NCBI GenBank assembly: GCA_049520395.1
Contig: JBEKPV010000196.1
Location: forward strand, 1-6,122
Reading direction: 5' to 3'
DNA length: 6,122 bases
From: UBA1161 sp049520395
GTDB lineage: Bacteria > Planctomycetota > Phycisphaerae > Tepidisphaerales > Tepidisphaeraceae
Under the pieces are notes generated by a model. The model was not told where the DNA came from. It searched no databases and was given only the letters and a program-made list of their open reading frames with translations. A program made the translations under genes and the position numbers. This document shows, piece by piece, positions 1-5,841 of the stretch (positions are counted from its first letter, which is position 1; each line of letters opens with the position of its first letter).

Positions 1-479
1 AAGTGCGGGTTGCCTTGGCCGCCGGGCTCGATGTGATTCTTTGCGTCGGCGAGACTCTGGATCAACGCAAGGCCAATCAGACCGAAACATTGCTCGACCG
101 GCAACTCACTCAGGGGTTGGCCGGAATCTTGATGGATACTTTGCCTCGTCTGAGCATCGCGTACGAGCCGGTCTGGGCGATCGGCAATCCCAGCCATCAC
201 GCCACCCCTGATCAGGCTCAGCAGGCGCACGAATTCATTCGGCACCGCTTCGGTCAGATATTCGACGACAAATCGGCCCAGGCACTTACGGTTCAGTACG
301 GAGGCAGCGTCGAGCCGGACAACGCCGCCTCCTTCTTCAGTCGACCCGACGTGGATGGCGCGCTCATCGGCGGCGCCAGTCTGCATGCCGATCAATTTAT
401 CGCCATCGTCCGGACTGCCATAGACAAGACACATTCCGAGGGCAACTCCGCATCGCGGTGCACGGTCGTAAGGGTTTGA
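1..479 (+). CDS. tpiA: Triosephosphate isomerase, 5'-truncated by window edge
   Basis: Carboxy-terminal part (about 158 residues of a usual ~250) of triosephosphate isomerase, the cytoplasmic glycolytic and gluconeogenic enzyme that interconverts dihydroxyacetone phosphate and glyceraldehyde 3-phosphate. Numbering from the GTG codon at base 3, visible signatures are LCVGETL (residues 13-19), the catalytic-glutamate motif AYEPVWAIG (Glu at 55), the phosphate-binding YGGSV (about 99-103) and DGALIGGASL near the C-terminus. The reading frame is open to the left edge, so base 3 is not the true start. One oddity: the mobile lid after WAIG, normally close to GTGKTATP, reads GNPSHHATP, one residue longer and without the usual T-G-K. 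The tail after the last barrel helix (THSEGNSASRCTVVRV) is longer than usual. The stop is 36 bases before the ATPase start, so cotranscription is possible. Confidence 0.95.
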   Translation, partial: VRVALAAGLDVILCVGETLDQRKANQTETLLDRQLTQGLAGILMDTLPRLSIAYEPVWAIGNPSHHATPDQAQQAHEFIRHRFGQIFDDKSAQALTVQYGGSVEPDNAASFFSRPDVDGALIGGASLHADQFIAIVRTAIDKTHSEGNSASRCTVVRV

Positions 480-502
480 CGGAAGAATAATAAAAAACGT
501 GT

Positions 503-508
503 AAGGAG
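503..508 (+). promoter_or_regulatory. Ribosome binding site of the proton ATPase gene
   Basis: AAGGAG lies 7 bases before the ATG at 516, close to ideal spacing. It supports that codon as the start of the ATPase and the reality of its Lys/Pro-rich N-terminal extension. Confidence 0.8.
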
Positions 509-515
509 ATCTGCG

Positions 516-3071
516 ATGACAAAATCTGACCCCACGACCAAGAATAAAGCTGAGCCGAAGTCTGGACCTAAGCCCGCGCCAAAGGACGATTTGAAAACCC
601 TCCCCATAGAGGACGTGGAGAAAAAGCTAAATTCATCGCCGGACGGCCTTACGGGTGTGGAGGCGAAGAAGCGACTGGTGCAATATGGCCCCAATGAGAT
701 CGCCGAGAAGAAGACCAATCTCTTATTGAAATTCCTTTCCTACTTCTGGGGTCCGATCCCCTGGATGATCGAGATCGCGGTGATTCTCTCGGGCGTGGTC
801 CGGCACTGGCCGGATTTTGTCATTATCCTGATTCTGCTCTTTGCCAACGCCATCATCGGATTCTGGGAAGAACGTCAGGCGGGCAACGCGATCGCTGCGC
901 TAAAGAAGAGATTAGCGATCGTGTCCAAGGCTAAGCGTGACGGCAAATGGATCAATCCGCCTGCGCGCGAGCTTGTGCCGGGCGACGTGATCCGCTTGCG
1001 GCTCGGAGACATTATTCCGGCGGACGCACGACTGCTGGCGGGGGACGAGGTGGCAGTCGATCAGTCGGCGCTGACCGGCGAATCGCTTCCCGCCACCCAT
1101 AAAGCGGGCGATGCAGTTTTCTCCGGTTCCATCATGCGCCGCGGCGAGATCGACGCGCTGGTCTACGCCACCGGCACACACACCTACTTCGGCAAAACCG
1201 CCCAATTGGTCGAACAAGCGCAGACGGTTAGTCATTTTCAACGTGCGGTGATGAAGATCGGCAAATATCTCATCATCCTTGCAGTGGCTTTGGTCGCGGT
1301 GATTGTTACCGTGGCAATTTTCCGCGGCGACCCGCTGCTCCATGCCAAACCTCCCGCCGATCCTATTCTCCTATTTGCGCTAGTCCTCACGGTGGCAGCT
1401 ATTCCGGTCGCCATGCCGACCGTGCTGTCGGTAACGATGGCCGTCGGCGCGCGCCTTTTGGCTAAGAAGGAGGCGATTGTCAGCCGGCTGGTAGCCATCG
1501 AAGAATTGGCCGGCGTCGACATTCTCTGCTCGGACAAGACAGGCACGTTGACCCAAAATAAGCTGAAGCTCGGTGATCCGTTTTGCGTCAATGGAATTCC
1601 CCCTGACCAGATCATTCTGGCAGGCGCCCTTGCTTCGCGCGCGGAAGACAAGGACACGATAGACCTCGCCGTTCTTGGCGGCGTGAAGGACGACAAAGTG
1701 CTTAAGACCTATCAGGTTCTTCATTTCACACCATTTGATCCCGTACACAAGCATACCGAGGCCACGGTCAAGGGCGCCGATGGCAAGCAATTCGACGTCG
1801 CCAAGGGGGCGCCACAGGTCATTTTGAAGATGTCGACGAATGCCGGCGAGGTACAGGCGGGTGCCGACAAAGCCATCACTGATTTTGCCGGACGCGGCTT
1901 TCGTTCGCTCGGTGTGGCTCGGGCTGATGAGAAAGGCAAGTGGAAGTTTCTCGGCATTCTCCCACTGTCGGACCCGCCACGAGCTTCCGCCAAAGCAACC
2001 ATTGCCAGTGCAAAAGAGATGGGCGTGAGCATCAAAATGGTGACAGGAGACCAAATCGCCATCGCCGCGGAAATGTCAAAGGAATTGGGCCTGGGCACGA
2101 ATATTCTTGATGCCAGCGGATTGGGTGATGCCAAAAAGAAGGAGACGCCCGAGGAAACAAAGCTGATCGAAAAAGCGGATGGCTTTGCCCAGGTGTTTCC
2201 TGAAAACAAGTACCACATTGTCGATGTCCTGCAAAAGGCCGGCCATATCGTCGGCATGACTGGCGATGGCGTAAACGATGCGCCAGCCCTCAAGAAGGCG
2301 GACTGCGGCATTGCCGTTTCGGGCGCAACCGATGCCGCCCGCGCCGCCGCATCCATTGTCCTTCTGACCGACGGCTTGTCGGTCATCATCGACGCGATCA
2401 AAGAAAGCCGCCGGATCTTTCAGCGCATGAACAGCTATGCCATCTACCGCATTGCCGAAACCCTGCGCGTGTTGTTCTTCATGACGCTGGCGATCCTGGT
2501 ATTTAACTTCTATCCGGTGACGGCCGTAATGATCGTGATGATCGCCCTGATGAACGACGGGGCCATTCTCGCCATTGCTTATGACAATGTTCATTACCGG
2601 AATAAGCCGGAAGCCTGGAACATGAAGCTGGTCCTGGGCATATCCACTGTTCTGGGCGTAATCGGGGTGGTCGCCGCGTTTGGGCTTTTCTACCTTGGCG
2701 AGCGCGTGTTCAATTTTGACCGGTCGCATATCCAGACCATGATGTACTTGAAATTGTCCATTGCCGGCCATCTCACGATTTTCCTCACTCGCACCCGCGG
2801 GCCTTTCTGGTCCATAAAACCCGCGAAGATTCTCTGGATAGCCGTGCTTGGAACGCAAATACTTGCGACCGTGATAGCGGTCTATGGCTTTTTTATGACG
2901 CCGCTCGGCTGGCCGTGGGCTCTGTTCGTTTGGGGATACGCCCTGGTTTGGGCGCTTGTAAATGACCGTCTCAAATTACTGGCCTATCGAATTTTCGATC
3001 CTACCAACGCCTCGTCGATCAAGAAAAAACCGATCGCGCCGATCGCGCCGGTCGCCGTACCGGCCGTTTAA
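516..3071 (+). CDS. P3A-type plasma-membrane proton-exporting P-type ATPase
   Basis: An 851-residue inner-membrane pump that uses ATP to export protons through an aspartyl-phosphate intermediate. Domains in order: a Lys/Pro-rich leader (1-25), cation-ATPase N-terminal domain (about 27-70), M1-M2 (about 75-118), actuator domain with TGES at 187-190, M3-M4 (about 251-310) with PVAMP at 297-301, phosphorylation motif DKTGT with Asp340, nucleotide-binding KGAP at 430-433, TGD at 510-512, GDGVNDAP at 583-590, then M5-M10 to about 818. Specificity: by alignment from memory to plant AHA2, the M2 Asn106 corresponds to Asn111 here, M5 Arg655 to Arg651 and the proton-carrying M6 Asp684 to Asp681 in the MNDG motif. 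The context CSDKTGTLTQNKL is also P3A-like rather than Ca2+ or K+ type. It lacks the long C-terminal autoinhibitory domain of plant pumps, ending about 30 residues after M10 in a PIA-PIA-PVA tail. A good ribosome site precedes it, and the DUF2934 gene follows after 18 bases. Likely roles are membrane energisation and pH homeostasis. Confidence 0.95.
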   Translation: MTKSDPTTKNKAEPKSGPKPAPKDDLKTLPIEDVEKKLNSSPDGLTGVEAKKRLVQYGPNEIAEKKTNLLLKFLSYFWGPIPWMIEIAVILSGVVRHWPDFVIILILLFANAIIGFWEERQAGNAIAALKKRLAIVSKAKRDGKWINPPARELVPGDVIRLRLGDIIPADARLLAGDEVAVDQSALTGESLPATHKAGDAVFSGSIMRRGEIDALVYATGTHTYFGKTAQLVEQAQTVSHFQRAVMKIGKYLIILAVALVAVIVTVAIFRGDPLLHAKPPADPILLFALVLTVAAIPVAMPTVLSVTMAVGARLLAKKEAIVSRLVAIEELAGVDILCSDKTGTLTQNKLKLGDPFCVNGIPPDQIILAGALASRAEDKDTIDLAVLGGVKDDKVLKTYQVLHFTPFDPVHKHTEATVKGADGKQFDVAKGAPQVILKMSTNAGEVQAGADKAITDFAGRGFRSLGVARADEKGKWKFLGILPLSDPPRASAKATIASAKEMGVSIKMVTGDQIAIAAEMSKELGLGTNILDASGLGDAKKKETPEETKLIEKADGFAQVFPENKYHIVDVLQKAGHIVGMTGDGVNDAPALKKADCGIAVSGATDAARAAASIVLLTDGLSVIIDAIKESRRIFQRMNSYAIYRIAETLRVLFFMTLAILVFNFYPVTAVMIVMIALMNDGAILAIAYDNVHYRNKPEAWNMKLVLGISTVLGVIGVVAAFGLFYLGERVFNFDRSHIQTMMYLKLSIAGHLTIFLTRTRGPFWSIKPAKILWIAVLGTQILATVIAVYGFFMTPLGWPWALFVWGYALVWALVNDRLKLLAYRIFDPTNASSIKKKPIAPIAPVAVPAV
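3030..3056 (+). repeat. Three 9-base tandem repeats in the ATPase tail
   Basis: CCGATCGCG is repeated twice exactly and a third time as CCGGTCGCC, in frame, coding PIA-PIA-PVA at residues 839-847. This is a short coding microsatellite that could vary in copy number without breaking the frame. Confidence 0.7.
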
Positions 3072-3089
3072 ACAAATGGAGCACTACTT

Positions 3090-3386
3090 ATGAACACCCA
3101 TCAACATGATCACGAACCATTCGGGCATGGTCATCGAAGTCACCCGGTTACTTTACTCAGCGCGGCCGTCGCTACCAGTGACAAGGCGCTCATGGACGCA
3201 TTGGAATTGCGCGTAGACATTCAGCTTTGTGCCTTCCACAAATGGGAGGCCGCCGGCAAGCCGACCGGAGATGATGTGCGGTTCTGGTTGGACGCCGAAA
3301 AAGAATTGGCCGCCAAGAAGGAGGGCTCCTCGGCTCTCGCAACTGCGCTTCGGCCTGGGCAACGTCTTCCTTGCGCGGGCCGATGA
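3090..3386 (+). CDS. DUF2934-like small protein with His-rich N-terminus, 3' end probably replaced
   Basis: A 98-residue protein of unknown function. Residues 2-18 are rich in histidine (HQHDHEPFGHGHRSH), which could bind metal or be disordered. Residues about 39-73 fit the DUF2934 pattern, A..kWE..GkP.GdD..fWLdAE.EL, a short helical domain found in many environmental bacteria with no known activity. The ATG at 3090 follows a weak GGAG about 9 bases upstream and lies 18 bases after the ATPase stop, so it is very likely in the same operon; a role linked to the pump is possible but unproven. The domain ends near residue 73. The following 25 residues are the antisense of a truncated membrane fusion protein gene on the other strand, so the native C-terminus was probably lost at the junction near 3320-3340. 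No signal peptide or membrane segment is seen. Confidence 0.75.
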   Translation: MNTHQHDHEPFGHGHRSHPVTLLSAAVATSDKALMDALELRVDIQLCAFHKWEAAGKPTGDDVRFWLDAEKELAAKKEGSSALATALRPGQRLPCAGR

Positions 3387-4272
3387 CTTCCAGTTCCATT
3401 GCTTTCTCATTAACGGCTACCTTCGCATCTGCTACATCCATGACTGCCTTGGCGTTATCGAGGTCCGTCTGGCTAACATCGCGGCCCGACGAACTTTGCC
3501 CGGCATTCACGAGGCGCTGATCCTGCTGGCGAGCATTGGCCGCGTCGGCGACCGCCGACTGAAGGTTCGCGCGGGCTTGAGCGATCTCTTCAGGGCGACT
3601 CCCGTTGTGAAATCGTTCCACGACCGCGCGCTGAGCCGCGTCCTGTGCCTCCATCTGGGCAACCTGCGGCTCCAACCGGCTCGTATCCAGCAAAGCAAGA
3701 ACCTCACCCTTTTGCACCCGGTCGCCTTCCTGCACCAGCACGGCGGCGATTCGCTCATTGTCATTGAAAGGCAGGTTCACCTGCCGCAGGTCGACATTCC
3801 CATGGAGCTCAAGCTTGTCTAACGTCTGGCTGCGCGGGAACAACCACCACGCCAGCCACCCTCCCGTGCCAACCACTACCACAAGCACGATCAATAGCGC
3901 GATGACCAGCACCCGTCTCATCGGTTTATGTTTGGCTGGTGTGGTGGGAACGACCGGCGCCGCGGGAGTGACTGGGGCGGCTGGTTTCGGGGGAGTCGCC
4001 CCTGCCGCCGGTACCGCTGGCGCAGCCGGAACGGCGGGCGTGGCGGGTGGCATTGGCGCAACTCCCGGTACAGGGGGAACCGGTGTTACCGGGGCCACGG
4101 CCGGCGCAATGGGCGCGGTCGTAGCTGCCGGTGTTTCCGCAGGAGCTTCTCCCGCCGGCGCGGGCGGTATAGCGGGCGCGACGACCGCAGTTGGCGGAAC
4201 GGAGACGGGAGGCGTGGGTTTTGTCGCCGGCTCGGTTGCGGGTTTTTCCGCGTTCGATGGCGTAGTGAACAT
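3190..4272 (-). CDS. HlyD/YbhG-type membrane fusion protein, 3'-truncated (probable pseudogene)
   Basis: Periplasmic adaptor subunit of a tripartite or ABC exporter. Counting from the ATG at 4272 (360 codons): residues about 8-116 are almost all Pro, Ala, Val and Thr; KHKPMRR precedes a single inner-membrane helix at about 121-145; residues 158-196 form the first lipoyl half (VNLPFNDNERIAAV, then VQEGDRVQKGEVLALLD); residues 199-312 form the alpha-helical hairpin with the YbhG-like landmarks GSRPEEIAQAR and IGPRKEDVAQAEAQL. Homology stops at about base 3337. The remaining ~48 codons are antisense to the DUF2934 gene and look nothing like an adaptor. The second lipoyl half and beta-barrel are absent, so the product should be non-functional. 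The ABC transporter genes usually following such adaptors are also absent. The start is uncertain: ATG 4272 has AGAGAGG touching it, while a much better ribosome site lies 47 bases upstream in another frame. Confidence 0.8.
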   Translation of the reverse strand: MFTTPSNAEKPATEPATKPTPPVSVPPTAVVAPAIPPAPAGEAPAETPAATTAPIAPAVAPVTPVPPVPGVAPMPPATPAVPAAPAVPAAGATPPKPAAPVTPAAPVVPTTPAKHKPMRRVLVIALLIVLVVVVGTGGWLAWWLFPRSQTLDKLELHGNVDLRQVNLPFNDNERIAAVLVQEGDRVQKGEVLALLDTSRLEPQVAQMEAQDAAQRAVVERFHNGSRPEEIAQARANLQSAVADAANARQQDQRLVNAGQSSSGRDVSQTDLDNAKAVMDVADAKVAVNEKAMELEVIGPRKEDVAQAEAQLREPRSPPSWRPILFRRPTRTAHHLRSACRRPPICGRHKAECLRAIPMRP

Positions 4273-4304
4273 CCTCTCTGGCGCGTGCGCGGTTTCCGAG
4301 TTCT

Positions 4305-4334
4305 CTAGGCCCAGCCCATGGCGCGCACTCCTTT
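4305..4334 (-). promoter_or_regulatory. Strong ribosome site opening a 4-codon minigene before the adaptor gene
   Basis: On the minus strand AAAGGAG (4334-4328) sits 8 bases before an ATG at 4319, but that frame encodes only M-G-W-A and stops at 4305. One extra G in the GGG run just after this ATG would put it in frame with the adaptor (M-G-L-G-L-E-N-S, joining the frame of M at 4272). It is therefore either a leader minigene or the true start separated by a 1-base frameshift or sequencing error. Confidence 0.4.
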
Positions 4335-4352
4335 GCGAAATGGTCCTTCGAG

Positions 4353-4405
4353 AAAATAAAAAGCCGACGCAACCGAACACCAGAGGTGTTGAATTGCGTC
4401 GGCTT
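4353..4405 (-). terminator. Hairpin with T-tract, intrinsic terminator reading leftward
   Basis: A 12-bp perfect stem, AAGCCGACGCAA (4361-4372) with TTGCGTCGGCTT (4394-4405), encloses a 3x3 internal loop and a second 6-bp stem, AACACC (4376-4381) with GGTGTT (4385-4390), capped by AGA. On the minus strand the stem runs straight into TTTTTATTTT (4362-4353); on the plus strand no T-run follows. It looks like a rho-independent terminator for minus-strand transcripts. No convincing minus-strand gene ends just upstream, and the adaptor gene starts about 80 bases downstream, so it could be an attenuator or end a small RNA. Confidence 0.7.
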
Positions 4406-4652
4406 ACTCGTTAACGGGTCTCCCGGCTGTTGGCCGATTTACCCTTTATTTAGTCATCCGAGGACTTGGATATTCTGCCGGGAGCTGATTCGCTCAATAC
4501 CCCAGCATACTCACATTATACGCATCCTGACCAGCACCGGAAGAGGACTTCCGAAGGATTCCCGCACCATCCGGTATATTAGGCCATCAGGCTGGGGGCA
4601 CCCTTGGGATGGCGCTCACGTATAGAACGGCAAAGGTTCCCGCACAACGGTC

Positions 4653-4680
4653 TTGTCAGGAAACCACAAGTCACGATGAT
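4653..4680 (+). promoter_or_regulatory. Possible sigma70-type promoter of the antitoxin-like gene
   Basis: TTGTCA (4653-4658, 5 of 6 to consensus) and GATGAT (4675-4680, 4 of 6) are separated by 16 bases. Initiation near 4687 would give a leader of about 24 bases with the GAGG ribosome site. The -10 match is weak, so this is only a candidate. Confidence 0.25.
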
Positions 4681-4700
4681 CGGACCAAAGGCAATGTTCT

Positions 4701-4704
4701 GAGG
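4701..4704 (+). promoter_or_regulatory. Ribosome binding site deciding the start at 4711
   Basis: GAGG ends 6 bases before the ATG at 4711. The alternative upstream ATG at 4609 has no comparable site, so the shorter 115-residue protein is preferred. Confidence 0.55.
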
Positions 4705-4710
4705 TCTACG

Positions 4711-5058
4711 ATGGTTCGACGCCCAACCAAGAAGGTAGCCCGCAAGCGCCGCCGTGCGTCGGCTGATGAAATCTCGCGGACCCCCGAGTATCAGGCCTTT
4801 CTGGCCGAAATTGTGAAACGCATCCGGACGGTTAAGGGACGGACCGCGCACCATTCTGTTCGGCCGCGGGTGACCATGCGAGAACTGAAGCTGGCGCGCG
4901 CATTGCGCGGAGTAATGGAGCCCGAAGCGTTGGTGAAATGGCTGGACAAACCCAATCCGGCATTCGACGGCCAAAGGCCGATCGAACTCATCAAGCGCGG
5001 CGAAACCCGCCGATTGTGGCAGATGGTTTATGAGCTTCGCTCGGGCATGCCGGTGTAG
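4711..5058 (+). CDS. Small protein with MbcA/ParS/Xre antitoxin-type toxin-binding domain (DUF2384)
   Basis: A 115-residue basic protein. Residues 1-16 are packed with Lys and Arg (KKVARKRRR), suggesting nucleic-acid contact. Residues about 17-70 are predicted mostly helical. Residues about 72-113 fit the MbcA/ParS/Xre toxin-binding domain (formerly DUF2384): WLDKPNPAFDGQRPIELI (77-94), then G..RrlwqmvyeLrsGmpv. In this family the domain usually belongs to an antitoxin that both represses its operon and neutralises a RES-domain toxin encoded directly downstream. No RES-type ORF follows: the next 428 bases hold no credible gene. It may be a solitary antitoxin remnant, an anti-toxin decoy, or a stand-alone regulator. 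The start was chosen from the GAGG at 4701. The family call rests on remembered motif similarity, not a search. Confidence 0.7.
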   Translation: MVRRPTKKVARKRRRASADEISRTPEYQAFLAEIVKRIRTVKGRTAHHSVRPRVTMRELKLARALRGVMEPEALVKWLDKPNPAFDGQRPIELIKRGETRRLWQMVYELRSGMPV

Positions 5059-5256
5059 CCGTCATGTTTTTTCGCTTTGGTGCATAAGGTATAGAAAGGG
5101 ATAGGGCTTTTCAGTCTCGCGTGAAGAAGTTCAAATCCAGCCGCGCTTGCGCGATTCGAAGTTTCGTTGTGCACTGCGCAGCGAATCGGCCTCGCCACCA
5201 AAATCAAAACGGTCCGAGATGTCGACCGAATTCCCTGAAGGGCAAATGGTCCAAGC

Positions 5257-5287
5257 GGCCTATTGGCTGCTTCAGACTAAATAGGCC
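5257..5287. repeat. Inverted repeat, 8-bp arms and 15-base loop
   Basis: GGCCTATT at 5257-5264 is the exact reverse complement of AATAGGCC at 5280-5287. No flanking T-tract on the plus strand, so it is not a typical terminator; function unknown. Confidence 0.5.
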
Positions 5288-5454
5288 ATTATTAAGCTAC
5301 CAATGGCAGAGATATCAGTCACGCTGACGCTCCATGCTGATACCTTTTCCAGCAGTTTGCCGCAGTCTAGTATGTGGTTGTTGGCAGAAGCGCCAGATGG
5401 GAAGTAACCTCATCAAACTGAGGCCGCAAACCGTGATTATCGCGTGAAAGAACA

Positions 5455-5473
5455 TACACTGGCGCGTAAACTA
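5455..5473 (+). repeat. Direct repeat copy 1 (19 bases)
   Basis: TACACTGGCGCGTAAACTA, matching the copy at 5705-5723 with one mismatch. The unit contains two related heptamers (ATACACT and GTAAACT) 12 bases apart. It lies just before the doubtful ORF at 5487. Confidence 0.8.
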
Positions 5474-5486
5474 AGAGCTTCTAAAA

Positions 5487-5807
5487 TTGGCTTCGAAGCG
5501 GCCGGAATTTCCGCAAATTGCCGACCCAATTTTAGAGGCTCTAAAAAAGCTTGAGCTTGGACCCAACGCGTCTGCGATCATTATTGACAGAATACTCCAG
5601 GGTCGCACCCCCCGAGGTCGCGAAGTTTTCCGCGCCGGCGCGCGTCCAGTGATCGAAACACGCGGACCGGGCAAACGCGACAGATTTTTTCGCTTCCGGA
5701 CACGTACACTGGCGCGTACACTACGGATTGAAAAACATGGGCCACATAGTACTCTTGTGTCCCGTAAGTGCGTCGTCGTAAACGACGCGGTGATCGTAAG
5801 TTATTGA
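5487..5807 (+). CDS. Doubtful hypothetical protein, 106 residues
   Basis: An ORF from a TTG codon with only a weak AGAG about 9 bases upstream. I do not recognise the product. The first ~45 residues (PQIADPILEALKKLELGPN, then SAIIIDRILQGRTPRGREVF) read like a plausible amphipathic helical segment, while the rest is Arg-rich and low in expected coding texture, and the second direct repeat falls inside it at 5705-5723. It may be a real small accessory protein, the decayed end of one, or chance. No membrane helix or signal peptide is seen. Confidence 0.25.
   Translation: MASKRPEFPQIADPILEALKKLELGPNASAIIIDRILQGRTPRGREVFRAGARPVIETRGPGKRDRFFRFRTRTLARTLRIEKHGPHSTLVSRKCVVVNDAVIVSY
5705..5723 (+). 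repeat. Direct repeat copy 2 (19 bases)
   Basis: TACACTGGCGCGTACACTA, one base different from 5455-5473 and starting 250 bases after it. Here the internal heptamer GTACACT is repeated exactly at 5704-5710 and 5716-5722, a 12-base period. The copy lies about 120 bases left of the tRNA fragment, a place where arm-type recombinase sites would be expected. Confidence 0.8.
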
Positions 5808-5841
5808 TCTTGCAATGAATTCCGGATTTTGAGCATACGGC

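Larger units (their letters stand above)
4406..4710. other. Intergenic region between the divergent adaptor and antitoxin-like genes
   Basis: No convincing gene lies here. An ORF extension to an ATG at 4609 exists for the downstream gene but lacks a ribosome site. Small inverted repeats are visible at 4415-4425 (CGGG-TCT-CCCG) and 4424-4436 (CGGC-TGTTG-GCCG), nested within GGGT (4416-4419) and ACCC (4441-4444), so transcripts here could be structured. Promoters for both divergent genes should be in this stretch. Confidence 0.6.
5059..5486. other. Gene-poor stretch after the antitoxin-like gene
   Basis: No supported gene. A 68-codon ORF at 5121-5327 and a 21-codon frame ending at 5281 (ATG at 5219) have no recognisable similarity and no clear ribosome site. 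An 8-bp inverted repeat, GGCCTATT (5257-5264) with AATAGGCC (5280-5287), could form a hairpin but no T-run follows. The position is where a toxin gene would be expected beside an antitoxin. The content looks like decayed or non-coding accessory DNA. Confidence 0.5.

Noticed and set aside
912..2858. Several long minus-strand ORFs and one short plus-strand ORF across the ATPase
   Set aside because: All lie within the ATPase coding frame, which carries every P-type ATPase motif. They are antisense or out-of-frame shadows without recognisable domains.
3758..4414. Gly/Ala-rich 218-codon plus-strand ORF and a related Arg/Gly-rich ORF at 3928-4308
   Set aside because: These are the antisense of the Pro/Ala-rich segment of the membrane fusion protein. 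Their collagen-like look follows from proline codons read in reverse.
4406..4450. Possible cyclic-di-GMP-I (GEMM) riboswitch on the plus strand
   Set aside because: ACGGGTC followed by GGCCGATTTACC resembles the 3' half of that motif, but the conserved GCAAA-type core segments and the 5' closing strand are not present upstream.
4579..4974. Minus-strand 131-codon ORF as the gene ended by the 4353-4405 terminator
   Set aside because: It is antisense to the antitoxin-like gene, has no recognisable domain and stops about 170 bases before the hairpin.
5121..5327. 68-codon plus-strand ORF
   Set aside because: No clear ribosome site, basic low-information composition and no recognisable family; an inverted repeat lies within it.
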